DNA of 64,000 nucleotides from Ferruginibacter sp. GTDB taxonomy: Bacteria; Bacteroidota; Bacteroidia; Chitinophagales; Chitinophagaceae. The stretch covers positions 1 through 64,000 of the forward strand of contig JAHBTM010000005.1 in assembly GCA_019638635.1 (NCBI GenBank), written 5' to 3'. The notes beneath the pieces are model-generated. The model had not been told where the DNA came from. It saw nothing but the letters and a program-made list of their open reading frames with translations, and made no database searches. Below are positions 15,736 through 24,060 of this stretch, in pieces (the first letter of the stretch is position 1; the number at the start of each line of letters is the position of its first letter). A program made the translations under genes and the position numbers.

Positions 15736-17936
15736 TATTTCTTTTTTTTCTTTTTCGTTGCCTGCTTTTTAGGATACACAATATTCATTTCATCGACCAA
15801 ATGCTTGGCCCCTGCATATTTGTCGATGATGAATAGAATGTAACGTGCATCTACCATAATATTTCGGCAAATAGATGCGTCGTAATAAATATCACTCATG
15901 GTACCTTCCCATACCCTGTCGAAATTGAGGCCAATTAAATTTCCATAAGCATCCAGCGCAGGGCTTCCGGAATTACCTCCCGTAGTATGATTGGAGGCAA
16001 TAAAACAAACCGGCATGGTTCCGTTCATACCATATGGGCCATAATCTTTAGTAGCATAGAGTTGGCGTAGTTTTTCCGGCACATCAAATTCATAATCGCC
16101 CGGTACATACTTTTCCATCACTCCATCCAGGGTAGTATAATAATCATACTGCACGCCGTTACGAGGTTGATATCCGTTTACTTGACCGTATGTAACCCGC
16201 ATGGTACTGTTGGCATCCGGATAAAACGTTTTGTCTGTCATCACTTCCAATTGTGCCTGCATGTACTGACGTTGCAGTGCATTCATTTGGGCCTGAACAG
16301 GGTTAATGGGCGTCTGAACTACCGATTGATAATGAGATTGCATGGCCTTGAAAAAAACAATGGTTGCATCTGCACGTAACACCTTCAATACGGAGTCAGA
16401 TGATTGCTTAAGGAATGCCATGACCTCATCTCCCCGATTCAGCCATGTATTATAGATTTCGGGCGACATTTTACCGGCTTCGGCATTTGCTTTTGTCCAT
16501 GCTTCGCGAACTGCCGGTGCCTGCCACGCTGTATTTTGTTCCATATACACAGGCATCATGGCTTCAAACACTTTCTGATCCACCATAGCATTGTATTCTT
16601 TATAAAAATCTTCCAGCATTGGTACAACGGTAGTCAGCCTTTTGGTATATCCGGCGGCGCCGTCTTTGTCGAATGCACTCACCAGTGAGTTCAGTTGCAT
16701 GGAGATGGTGTAGAGTTCAATCTTGCTGACAATCTCTGTATAATAATCCCTGGCCAGAGAAAGGGGTTGCAATTGGGCAAAGGTTTTTGATAAATCATTC
16801 AGCAGATTTCCATACTCCGTTTTCCATGCCGCATTTTCGTTTACGCGTTGCTGAAAGGTTTGTTCGTATGCCTGCTTTTTAGCAACTCCGTTGGTACGGG
16901 TGAGTCCCAGCACTTCGCCCTGCCACTTTTTCCATGCATTGGATATGCGTGCATATTTAGAAGCGTATTGAATCTTAATCATTTCATCTTTTCTCATAAA
17001 GCCATCCAGAACCGCCATAGCTTTATCGCGAATCATGATTTTGACTGGGTCGCTCATTTCCACAATATCTTTTACCACATCACTGTGCAGGTATTGGTTG
17101 GTGCGGCCGGGAAACCCGAATACCATGGTAAAATCGCCTGCTTCCACACCGGAAAGCGAAACATTCAATGCTCGTTTAGGCGTAAACGGTATGTTGTCTT
17201 TTGAATATTCAGCCGGTTTATTTTCTTTGGATGCGTAGATACGGAAGAGGGTGAAATCTCCGGTATGTCTTGGCCACACCCAGTTGTCGGTATCTTTTCC
17301 GAAGTTCCCAATAGAGGATGGCGGGGCACCCACCAGGCGGATATCGCGGTACGTTTCTGTCGTAAACATATAATATTGGTTGGCTTCAAAGAAACCGCGA
17401 ATGAAAACATCCTGTCCTTCCATACGTGCTGCATTCTTTCTCACTTCAGCCATGTTTTTATCAACGAGTGCCTGACGGTCAGATTCCTTCATACCTTTGG
17501 TAACCCCATTCATCACTTGCGTAGTCACATCATCTATCCGAATAATAAATGTTACAAACAAGCCGGAGTTCGGTAATTCCTGCGCGTGGTTCATCGCCCA
17601 GAAACCATCGCGTATATAATTATGCTGCAAAGAGGAGTGATTCTGAATTTGATCAAAGCCGCAATGATGATTGGTAAGTATCAGGCCTTTCGTTGAAATA
17701 ATTTCACCGGTACAAAAACCACCAAAGCTCACCACTGCATCCTTCAGGCTGCCACGGTTGATGCTGTAAATATCCTCCGCGCTGATTTTCATACCCAAAC
17801 TCTTCATTCGGTTTTCGTTGAGTTTATTCAGCAATTGAGGCAACCACATCCCTTCATCGGCACGGGCAGTAAAAGATATCAGTAGTAAACCAAAAACGAA
17901 GGAAAATACAAAACGCTTCATGACAGTTGTTTTCAT
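15732..17936 (-). CDS. S46 family dipeptidyl peptidase, DPP11-like
   Basis: S46 peptidases are periplasmic serine enzymes that release dipeptides from oligopeptides in amino-acid-fermenting and related Bacteroidota. The 734-residue protein has a signal peptide ending ARA/DEGMW, the catalytic His in LILTNHHCGFDQ (about residue 90), the Asp region WPRHTGDFTLF, and the nucleophile Ser656 in TTGGNSGSPALD. Arg674 follows in GLNFDRVWEG, 18 residues after the Ser; Arg at that place gives DPP11 its preference for Asp or Glu at P1, while DPP7-type enzymes have Gly. The C-terminus ends in six consecutive Lys and Tyr. A second ATG at 17921 (MKRFVF) is an alternative start. Confidence 0.92.
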   Translation of the reverse strand: MKTTVMKRFVFSFVFGLLLISFTARADEGMWLPQLLNKLNENRMKSLGMKISAEDIYSINRGSLKDAVVSFGGFCTGEIISTKGLILTNHHCGFDQIQNHSSLQHNYIRDGFWAMNHAQELPNSGLFVTFIIRIDDVTTQVMNGVTKGMKESDRQALVDKNMAEVRKNAARMEGQDVFIRGFFEANQYYMFTTETYRDIRLVGAPPSSIGNFGKDTDNWVWPRHTGDFTLFRIYASKENKPAEYSKDNIPFTPKRALNVSLSGVEAGDFTMVFGFPGRTNQYLHSDVVKDIVEMSDPVKIMIRDKAMAVLDGFMRKDEMIKIQYASKYARISNAWKKWQGEVLGLTRTNGVAKKQAYEQTFQQRVNENAAWKTEYGNLLNDLSKTFAQLQPLSLARDYYTEIVSKIELYTISMQLNSLVSAFDKDGAAGYTKRLTTVVPMLEDFYKEYNAMVDQKVFEAMMPVYMEQNTAWQAPAVREAWTKANAEAGKMSPEIYNTWLNRGDEVMAFLKQSSDSVLKVLRADATIVFFKAMQSHYQSVVQTPINPVQAQMNALQRQYMQAQLEVMTDKTFYPDANSTMRVTYGQVNGYQPRNGVQYDYYTTLDGVMEKYVPGDYEFDVPEKLRQLYATKDYGPYGMNGTMPVCFIASNHTTGGNSGSPALDAYGNLIGLNFDRVWEGTMSDIYYDASICRNIMVDARYILFIIDKYAGAKHLVDEMNIVYPKKQATKKKKKKY

Positions 17937-18019
17937 TGAAAAATTATTGAATATCAGTATACAAATTAAAGGAATAATCGGCAGCCTCCCCGTAATAAAT
18001 AGATGAATGGCAGCATAAA

Positions 18020-18043
18020 TAATATAAATTGCATGTTATATTA
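18020..18043 (+). repeat. 8-bp inverted repeat upstream of the Fe-S membrane protein gene
   Basis: TAATATAA, an 8-base spacer and TTATATTA form a perfect inverted repeat ending 16 bases before the ATG at 18060. No -7 box is visible here, so this may be an operator or transcript hairpin. Confidence 0.4.
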
Positions 18044-18059
18044 GCTGAATAAACAGATT

Positions 18060-19337
18060 ATGGAATACATAGCTCAGGTTGCATTCATTGCATTGGCAGC
18101 ATTCGGCATTTACTGGTTTAGCCGGAACATCCTCAGGATACGCAGAAACATTTTATTGGGAAAAGATGAAATGTTGAACGACCGTTCCGGTGAGCGCTGG
18201 AAGAATATGTTGCTGATGGCGGTTGGACAGAAAAAAATGTTCCGCAATGTGCCGGTAGCCTTGTTGCACCTGATTGTGTATGCCGGCTTCATCATTATAA
18301 ACATTGAAGTACTGGAAATTGTTCTCGATGGCGCATTAGGCACCCACCGTGTATTCATGGAGCCTTTGGGCAGATTCTATACTTTTTTAATCAATGCATT
18401 TGAGTTGTTGGCGTTGGCTGTTATCGTGGCTTGCGTAATCTTTTTAGTGCGCAGAAATATCATCAAACTGAAACGTTTCATCAGTGCCGATTTAGATGGA
18501 TGGCCGCGCAGCGATGCGAATTACATTTTGATCACGGAAATTGTTTTGATGTCGTTGTTTCTGATCATGAATGCAGCGGATTCAACCGTAAACGGTCGAT
18601 TCCTGATATCCGGAGAAATAGCTCCCCTGTTTTCGGGCATGAGTGACAGCACGCTTCACACCATTGAACGTACTGCATGGTGGTTGCACATTATTGGCAT
18701 CTTCGCATTCCTGAACTACCTGCCCTACAGCAAGCACCTCCACATCATGCTGGCATTTCCCAATGCGTATTATGCGCGGTTGCAACCGATGGGACAAATG
18801 GAAAATATGCCTTCTGTGCAAAATGAAGTATTGTACATGATGCAGCCTGAACTCGCTCCTACCGGTGAAGCACAACCGATGAAGTTTGGTGCGAAGGATG
18901 TTCAGGATTTAAGTTGGAAAAGTTTACTGGATGCATATAGTTGTACAGAATGTGGTCGTTGTTCTGCGGCATGTCCTGCCAACCTCACCGGTAAAAAGTT
19001 GAGTCCGAGAAAAATTATGATGGACACGCGCGACCGGCTGGAAGAGGTAGGAAAACATATAGATGCTGCAGGCAATATTAAAGACGATGGAAAAAGTTTG
19101 TTACACGATTATATAACTGTGGAAGAACTAAGAGCCTGCACTACCTGTAACGCCTGCGTACAGGAGTGCCCTGTTGGAATTTCTCCTTTACACATCATCC
19201 TCGAACTGAGGCGATCCCTGGTGATGGAAGAAAGCAATGCACCGCAGGAATGGAACGGGATGTTCTCCAACATTGAAAACAACTTTGCGCCTTGGAAGTT
19301 TAGTCCTGAAGAAAGAGATGCCTGGGCACAATCCTAA
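18060..19337 (+). CDS. Membrane Fe-S oxidoreductase subunit (nitrate-reductase-gamma-like plus two 4Fe-4S clusters)
   Basis: The 425-residue protein has an N-terminal membrane half with about five hydrophobic segments, including VALLHLIVYAGFIIINIEVLEIVL, FELLALAVIVACVIFLV and the His-containing WWLHIIGIFAFLNYL, which can carry haem as in NarI/DsrM proteins. The C-terminal half holds two ferredoxin motifs, CTECGRCSAACP and CTTCNACVQECP. The layout resembles HdrE/HdrC-type or LutB/GlpC-like electron-transfer modules feeding quinones. The natural partner is the Cys-rich protein at 20108, separated here by an opposing transporter gene. The substrate is unknown. It overlaps that transporter's 3' end by 4 bases. 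Confidence 0.8.
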   Translation: MEYIAQVAFIALAAFGIYWFSRNILRIRRNILLGKDEMLNDRSGERWKNMLLMAVGQKKMFRNVPVALLHLIVYAGFIIINIEVLEIVLDGALGTHRVFMEPLGRFYTFLINAFELLALAVIVACVIFLVRRNIIKLKRFISADLDGWPRSDANYILITEIVLMSLFLIMNAADSTVNGRFLISGEIAPLFSGMSDSTLHTIERTAWWLHIIGIFAFLNYLPYSKHLHIMLAFPNAYYARLQPMGQMENMPSVQNEVLYMMQPELAPTGEAQPMKFGAKDVQDLSWKSLLDAYSCTECGRCSAACPANLTGKKLSPRKIMMDTRDRLEEVGKHIDAAGNIKDDGKSLLHDYITVEELRACTTCNACVQECPVGISPLHIILELRRSLVMEESNAPQEWNGMFSNIENNFAPWKFSPEERDAWAQS

Positions 19338-19993
19338 CCCCCATCTTCTTCCAGCTTTTTAAAAGCATTTTTCCCCCGGAGTATTTTGAAGAGATGGATA
19401 CAAGCAGTCAGAGAAAAAACGCCACCGATAATCCAGTTCAGGTAGGCGTCACTGTTATGTATGCTTCCGGCAGCAATTTTACCACCGTAAATAAATATCA
19501 AATGTGAGGTGAACGTGCCTAATCCAACACCTACGATGTATGCATTCAGTACCTTCACACGAGGAGAAAGCACGCCTTTCGTAAACAATATGGTAGACCA
19601 GCCAAACCAGAATGGAATTTGAACCGGATTCACAGCCGACATCATCATCCCCAATAAAAAACGATTCAGGTTGTTTTCTAAAACAACATTTTTCGCCTGC
19701 GGATCACTGTTGGCAGCAGCCATAAAACTTCCAACCGCCAGTGCCACAACAATTAAAAGTGTTACCCACTGCATTGCCTGCATCCACTTCACTTGTTTAC
19801 GAATCCAATCAATTGCAATCAGGGAAAGCCTAACATAAATCATCTCAATGAGTAGTACACCACACGAGAACATCAGTGCCCTCGATACAGTTTCCTGAAT
19901 GCTGATTTGCATGGCGGTAACATTCAGCGTTCCCATGGGCAATGAGCCCAGAAAACTAATCAGCATCCCCCAGAAAAATACACGTATCAACAT
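19334..19993 (-). CDS. LysE-family exporter
   Basis: The 219-residue protein has about six membrane segments and opens with VFFWGMLISFLGSLPMGTLNVTAMQIS, the typical N-terminus of LysE/RhtB-type exporters, with SAVNPVQIPFWFGWS in the middle of the sequence. These transporters export amino acids or related metabolites; the substrate is unknown here. The gene lies in the opposite direction between the two halves of the Fe-S oxidoreductase module and converges on the first of them with a 4-base overlap. It has its own box TATCTTTG at 20011-20004, ten bases before the ATG, so it looks like an independently expressed insertion. Confidence 0.82.
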   Translation of the reverse strand: MLIRVFFWGMLISFLGSLPMGTLNVTAMQISIQETVSRALMFSCGVLLIEMIYVRLSLIAIDWIRKQVKWMQAMQWVTLLIVVALAVGSFMAAANSDPQAKNVVLENNLNRFLLGMMMSAVNPVQIPFWFGWSTILFTKGVLSPRVKVLNAYIVGVGLGTFTSHLIFIYGGKIAAGSIHNSDAYLNWIIGGVFSLTACIHLFKILRGKNAFKKLEEDGG

Positions 19994-20003
19994 ATTTGAT
20001 GGC

Positions 20004-20011
20004 CAAAGATA
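20004..20011 (-). promoter_or_regulatory. -7 promoter box of the LysE-family gene
   Basis: TATCTTTG matches TAnnTTTG and ends ten bases before the ATG at 19993. Confidence 0.5.
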
Positions 20012-20107
20012 ATTTCAAAAGCATCTAATTTTTAAATTTCCTGAATAATACACGTTGCCTATGGCAATTTGTTGCTTACTTTGTTGTGATATAAAAAGCT
20101 GATACAG

Positions 20108-20884
20108 ATGCATGTAACAACAATGGCCGAGATGGCTGCCCGTGGAGAAACACCGGAAGTGCTTTTCTGGGTTGGATGTTCAGGAAGTTTTGACCAGCGT
20201 GCACAAAAAATCACGAAGGCATTTGTCACCATACTCGATAAAGTAGGTGTGAAATATGCCATTCTGGGAAAAGAAGAAATGTGTACGGGAGATCCGGCCC
20301 GCCGGGCAGGAAATGAATTCCTGTTTCAGATGATGGCCTATCAGAATATCCAGGTGCTGAACGGATATGAAATAAAAAAAATCGTAACGGCTTGTCCGCA
20401 TTGCTTCAACATATTCAAAAATGAATATCCTGCATTGGGCGGAAATTATGAAGTGATTCATCACGCCACTTTTTTACAACAGCTCATTGATGAAGGACGA
20501 ATTGTTGTGCCGGCCGGTGGTGCATATAAAGGAAAAAAAATTACTTACCACGATAGTTGTTATTTAGGCAGGGCCAACCAGATTTATGAAGCACCTCGTA
20601 AAGTATTGGAAGCGCTGGATGCCGCCCTGGTTGAAATGAAGAGATGCCGTAGCAATGGATTATGTTGCGGTGCCGGTGGTGCACAAATGTTTAAGGAAGA
20701 AGAAAACGGACATACCCGCATCAACATTGAACGCGCTGATGAGGCACTGGCCACCGGTGCACAGGTCATTGCATCAGCCTGCCCTTTCTGCAACACCATG
20801 CTTACCGATGGCGTTAAAAATCGTGAAAAAGAAAATGAGGTGGAAGTACTCGACATTGCAGAACTGGTTGCATCGTATTTGTAA
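20108..20884 (+). CDS. CCG-domain Fe-S oxidoreductase subunit (HdrB/GlpC/LutA-like)
   Basis: The 258-residue protein carries two Cys-rich CCG modules. The first has FWVGCSGSFDQRAQK and the pair VTACPHCFNIFKNEYP; the second has YHDSCYLGRAN, the double-Cys RSNGLCCGAGGAQMF and ASACPFCNTML. These Cys bind noncubane or 4Fe-4S clusters in heterodisulfide-reductase and lactate/glycerol-phosphate oxidoreductase subunits. It has no membrane segment and should dock on the membrane Fe-S protein at 18060. The start ATGCATGTAACA at 20108 is the only good one; the region 85 bases long before it has TTACTTTG, a weak promoter-like box. Confidence 0.85.
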   Translation: MHVTTMAEMAARGETPEVLFWVGCSGSFDQRAQKITKAFVTILDKVGVKYAILGKEEMCTGDPARRAGNEFLFQMMAYQNIQVLNGYEIKKIVTACPHCFNIFKNEYPALGGNYEVIHHATFLQQLIDEGRIVVPAGGAYKGKKITYHDSCYLGRANQIYEAPRKVLEALDAALVEMKRCRSNGLCCGAGGAQMFKEEENGHTRINIERADEALATGAQVIASACPFCNTMLTDGVKNREKENEVEVLDIAELVASYL

Positions 20885-20967
20885 TGTCATTGTTCTGTAA
20901 AATGATTAGCATCATATGTAAATTGATACAATTCCCAGAACTTTGCGCCATCAAAAAACAATATACA

Positions 20968-21513
20968 ATGAAACATTCTATTAAATCTTTGAGCGCCGTG
21001 GCCGCTATGGCATTATTCTTCACGGCATGTGGTGGAGAGGAAAAAACAGCGCCTGCACCGGCCCCCATGGAAACACCGTCTGAAACTCCCGCAGAACCTG
21101 CAGCACCGGTAACTGAAACACCAGCAGCGGATGCAGCAGTTGCTGAAATTGTATTGAATGCCGGAGATGACATGAAATTCGACAAAACAGAAATTAAAGT
21201 AAAATCCGGACAGAAAGTTAAACTGACATTGAACCACACCGGAAAAATGGACAAAAAAGTAATGGGACACAATGTAGTGATCATCCCCTCTGCGATGGAT
21301 GTTGCGATGTTTGCGCAAGTAGCTATCAAGGCAACTGATTCTGAGTATATCCCTGCATCTGAAGCTAAACAAATTATCGCACACACCAAACTGATAGGCG
21401 GTGGAGAAAGCACAACCATTGAGTTTGATGCGCCAGCTGCCGGTGCATACAAATTCCTCTGCACGTTCCCCGGTCATTGGGCCGCTATGCAAGGCACGTT
21501 CGTAGTTGAATAA
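20968..21513 (+). CDS. Azurin-type blue copper lipoprotein
   Basis: Azurins carry single electrons in respiratory chains. The 181-residue protein has a lipoprotein signal with lipobox FTAC (Cys21), then a Pro/Ala/Glu/Thr-rich linker of about 30 residues, then a cupredoxin domain. All type 1 copper ligands are visible: His101 in VMGHNVV, Cys165, His170 and Met174 in CTFPGHWAAMQG, with the Cys-His-Met spacing of classic azurin. It is therefore likely anchored to a membrane and faces the periplasm or the surface. The ATG at 20968 gives the signal peptide; the frame is open further upstream without meaning. It could serve the Fe-S redox module just upstream. Confidence 0.93.
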   Translation: MKHSIKSLSAVAAMALFFTACGGEEKTAPAPAPMETPSETPAEPAAPVTETPAADAAVAEIVLNAGDDMKFDKTEIKVKSGQKVKLTLNHTGKMDKKVMGHNVVIIPSAMDVAMFAQVAIKATDSEYIPASEAKQIIAHTKLIGGGESTTIEFDAPAAGAYKFLCTFPGHWAAMQGTFVVE

Positions 21514-21567
21514 GACTTACTAACCCCCACCTATATCAGCCAGCACCCCGTGTGTTGGCTTTTTTTG

Positions 21568-21575
21568 TACCTTTG
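21568..21575 (+). promoter_or_regulatory. -7 promoter box four bases before the mini-flotillin ATG
   Basis: TACCTTTG is followed by CTCC and the ATG at 21580, which predicts a leaderless transcript. Confidence 0.6.
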
Positions 21576-21579
21576 CTCC

Positions 21580-22005
21580 ATGAAATTTACCCGATATATT
21601 GTAGCAATTGTCCTTTTCGGAATCGTGTTGATCCTCGCACTCATGTTCGGTTTACCTAAATACAATGTATGGCAACAGGAGATGGCCGGAAAAGCCGAAA
21701 TGGCCAAGGCAGAACAGAACAGAAAAATTTTAGTAGAAGAGGCCAAAGCGCGGTTGGAAGCAGAAAAACTGAATGCACAGGCAGAAATTGAAAGAGCCCG
21801 CGGTATGGCGGAAGCTATGAAGGTTGAAAACAACACCCTCAATGAAACGTACAATCAATATTTGTTCATCCGCACATTGGAAAAGCTCGCCGATAAAGGC
21901 AGTTTACCTCAAATCATTTACGTTCCGAGCAATGGTTTGTTGCCGGTTATGAACCTGGATAAAGGAACCGCCAGCAAAACATTAAAAGCATTGCCGAACG
22001 AGTAA
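21580..22005 (+). CDS. Prohibitin/flotillin C-terminus-like membrane protein lacking the SPFH domain
   Basis: The 141-residue protein has one N-terminal membrane segment (about residues 5-26, IVAIVLFGIVLILALMFGL). An uninterrupted Ala/Glu/Lys-rich coiled coil follows (MAKAEQNRKILVEEAKARLE and onward to ERARGMAEAMKVEN), then NQYLFIRTLEKLADKGSLPQIIYVPSNGLLPV. The last part matches the end of prohibitin/stomatin proteins, but the band-7 domain that normally lies between the membrane anchor and the coiled coil is absent. Oligomerisation at the membrane is likely; the function is unknown. The start at 21580 is fixed by the promoter box four bases before it. The next gene follows after 9 bases. Confidence 0.7.
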   Translation: MKFTRYIVAIVLFGIVLILALMFGLPKYNVWQQEMAGKAEMAKAEQNRKILVEEAKARLEAEKLNAQAEIERARGMAEAMKVENNTLNETYNQYLFIRTLEKLADKGSLPQIIYVPSNGLLPVMNLDKGTASKTLKALPNE

Positions 22006-22014
22006 CTCCTCATC

Positions 22015-22515
22015 ATGCAACTTGATATCAACGAACATATCCCCGCAGATTTTCACGATTCTTCCCGTGTATGGATGTATCAAAGCAGTAACCTGATTCT
22101 CATCAGCGAAGCATTGAAACTGGAAACCATGTTGCATGCATTCATCAGTAACTGGAACAGCCATGGTACACCTGTAAAAGGCTACGCCAATTTATTTTTC
22201 GGCAGGTTCCTTGTACTCATGGCTGATGAAACGGCTACCGGAGTAAGTGGTTGCAGTACCGACAGTTCTGTTCAACTGGTGCGTGATGTGGAACAGGCTT
22301 TTAACACGGATATGTTCGACCGAACCAAACTTGCTTTTTTTATAAAAGACAAAGTGGAAGTAATCCCCATGCAACAACTTCCTTATGCCATTGAAAACGG
22401 TTTTATTACTCCCAACACCCTGTACTTCGATAATACGGTATCAACAAAAAAACAACTGCTCGACCGATGGATTACCCCTGCTGGAGAAACCTGGCTGAAG
22501 AAATATTTTCAATAA
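22015..22515 (+). CDS. Conserved Bacteroidota protein of the family often mislabelled 'ABC transporter ATPase'
   Basis: The 166-residue protein has no Walker motifs, signal peptide or membrane segment. It contains SSRVWMYQSSNLIL near the start, FISNWNSHGTPVKGYANLFFGRFLVLMADE in pieces through the middle and GCSTDSSVQLVRDVEQAF, which are the conserved patterns of a small cytosolic family found across Chitinophagia and related groups. The conserved Cys-Ser-x-Asp-Ser run looks like a functional site, but no activity is known. It is co-transcribed with the mini-flotillin gene (9-base gap). An extensive inverted-repeat region follows its stop codon. Confidence 0.75.
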   Translation: MQLDINEHIPADFHDSSRVWMYQSSNLILISEALKLETMLHAFISNWNSHGTPVKGYANLFFGRFLVLMADETATGVSGCSTDSSVQLVRDVEQAFNTDMFDRTKLAFFIKDKVEVIPMQQLPYAIENGFITPNTLYFDNTVSTKKQLLDRWITPAGETWLKKYFQ

Positions 22516-22588
22516 CAGGTTGTAACTGAACCGAATGGTTTCAACTGACCCATACGAACCATTGTATGAATAAGCGCTGACAACCTGT
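22515..22588 (+). repeat. Nested inverted repeats upstream of miaB
   Basis: An outer 9-bp pair (ACAGGTTGT 22515-22523, ACAACCTGT 22580-22588) encloses an inner 7-bp pair (AATGGTT 22534-22540, AACCATT 22557-22563). A competing CATAC/GTATG pair overlaps the inner arm. There is no T run, so it is not a standard terminator. Confidence 0.6.
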
Positions 22589-22608
22589 CATACTACGTTG
22601 CAATTCGC

Positions 22609-22616
22609 TATATTTG
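22609..22616 (+). promoter_or_regulatory. -7 promoter box of miaB
   Basis: TATATTTG matches TAnnTTTG exactly and lies 22 bases before the miaB ATG. Confidence 0.6.
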
Positions 22617-22638
22617 CATCCTAAATGCAAACCCTATC

Positions 22639-24060
22639 ATGGAGCCACTGGTGATGGATAAAACACACGATGAAAGCAGGCAGGGTGAAGCCTACGCAGG
22701 TATCAGCCACATCCCCGCCGCAAGAAAACATTTCTATATTGAAAGTTATGGTTGTGCCATGAACTTTGCCGACAGTGAGGTGGTGGCATCCATTTTACAG
22801 AACGAAGGTTTTGCACCAACTACCGAACCCGATTCCGCGGAACTCATCCTCATCAACACCTGCTCTATCCGTGAAAAAGCAGAGCAAACCGTACGCAAAC
22901 GACTCACTGAATTTGCACGTTTGAAAAAACAAAACAACGGACTGTTGATTGGCGTGCTGGGATGCATGGCTGAACGATTAAAAGCCTCATTCCTCGAAGA
23001 AGAAAAACTGGTAGACATTGTAGTGGGCCCCGACGCATACAGAACCCTTCCTTCACTGATAGAAGAAGCCGGTAGCGGACAAAAAGCAGTGAATGTACTA
23101 TTAAGCCGTGAGGAAACCTATGCAGACATCTCTCCCATTCGACTGAACACCAATGGCGTTACTGCATTTGTCAGCATCATGCGCGGTTGCAACAATATGT
23201 GTTCATTTTGTGTTGTTCCGTTTACGCGTGGCCGTGAGCGCAGCAGGAATGCCAACAGTATAGTAGATGAATGTACCCGTTTGTTGAATGACGGGTATAG
23301 GGAAGTTACTTTACTCGGACAAAACGTAGATAGTTATCAATGGATAGACGAAACCACGTCCACCGTTGTTTCCTTCGCACAATTACTCGAACGCGTGGCA
23401 AAAATTTCACCCTTGCTTCGCGTACGTTTTTCAACATCGCACCCGAAAGATATTACAGACGATGTGCTCTTCACCATGAAAGCACACGAAAACATTTGTA
23501 ACTACATCCATCTCCCCGTACAAAGCGGCAACTCACGTGTATTACAATTGATGAATCGAACCTATAGCCGGGAATGGTATCTGGCTAAAGTAGACAGGAT
23601 CCGTGAAATATTACCGGACTGCGGCATCTCCACCGATATGATTGCCGGCTTCTGCACCGAAACAGAAGAAGAACACCAGGATTCGCTCAGCCTGATGGAA
23701 TACTGCAAATATGATCTGGCTTATCTCTATTACTACTCTGAAAGGCCAGGCACCTTAGCCGCAAGAAGGTTTAAAGATGATGTACCTCTGGAAGTAAAGA
23801 AACGTCGTTTACAGGAACTCGTTGACCTCTATCGCATCCATTCGCTTAAAAGTATGCAACGCGATGTGGGCAAAATATGTAAAGTGCTCATAGAAGGCAC
23901 CTCGAAAAAAAATGAATCAGATTATTTCGGAAGAAACGATCAGAACAAAGTGGTCGTTTTTCCTAAACAACATTACAAACCCGGTGATTATGTATGGGTG
24001 AAAGTAACGCACTGCACCTCCGGCACACTCCTCGGCCATGTAATACAAAATGAAAATTAA
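22639..24060 (+). CDS. miaB: tRNA-2-methylthio-N6-isopentenyladenosine synthase (MiaB)
   Basis: MiaB adds a methylthio group to i6A37 of tRNAs that read U-starting codons. The 473-residue protein has the N-terminal UPF0004 domain with its three cluster Cys in [21 protein letters not shown] and [10 protein letters not shown], the radical-SAM CxxxCxxC in [20 protein letters not shown], and a C-terminal TRAM domain ending GTLLGHVIQ. Both Fe-S clusters are therefore present. A leader of about 30 residues precedes the first domain, as in many Bacteroidota MiaB. The next gene begins at the very next base after the stop, so the sigma-54 activator is co-transcribed. Confidence 0.97.
   Translation: MEPLVMDKTHDESRQGEAYAGISHIPAARKHFYIESYGCAMNFADSEVVASILQNEGFAPTTEPDSAELILINTCSIREKAEQTVRKRLTEFARLKKQNNGLLIGVLGCMAERLKASFLEEEKLVDIVVGPDAYRTLPSLIEEAGSGQKAVNVLLSREETYADISPIRLNTNGVTAFVSIMRGCNNMCSFCVVPFTRGRERSRNANSIVDECTRLLNDGYREVTLLGQNVDSYQWIDETTSTVVSFAQLLERVAKISPLLRVRFSTSHPKDITDDVLFTMKAHENICNYIHLPVQSGNSRVLQLMNRTYSREWYLAKVDRIREILPDCGISTDMIAGFCTETEEEHQDSLSLMEYCKYDLAYLYYYSERPGTLAARRFKDDVPLEVKKRRLQELVDLYRIHSLKSMQRDVGKICKVLIEGTSKKNESDYFGRNDQNKVVVFPKQHYKPGDYVWVKVTHCTSGTLLGHVIQNEN

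Noticed and set aside
22015..22515. ABC transporter ATPase, the name often given to this family
   Set aside because: No Walker A, Walker B or signature motif is present and the protein is far too short.
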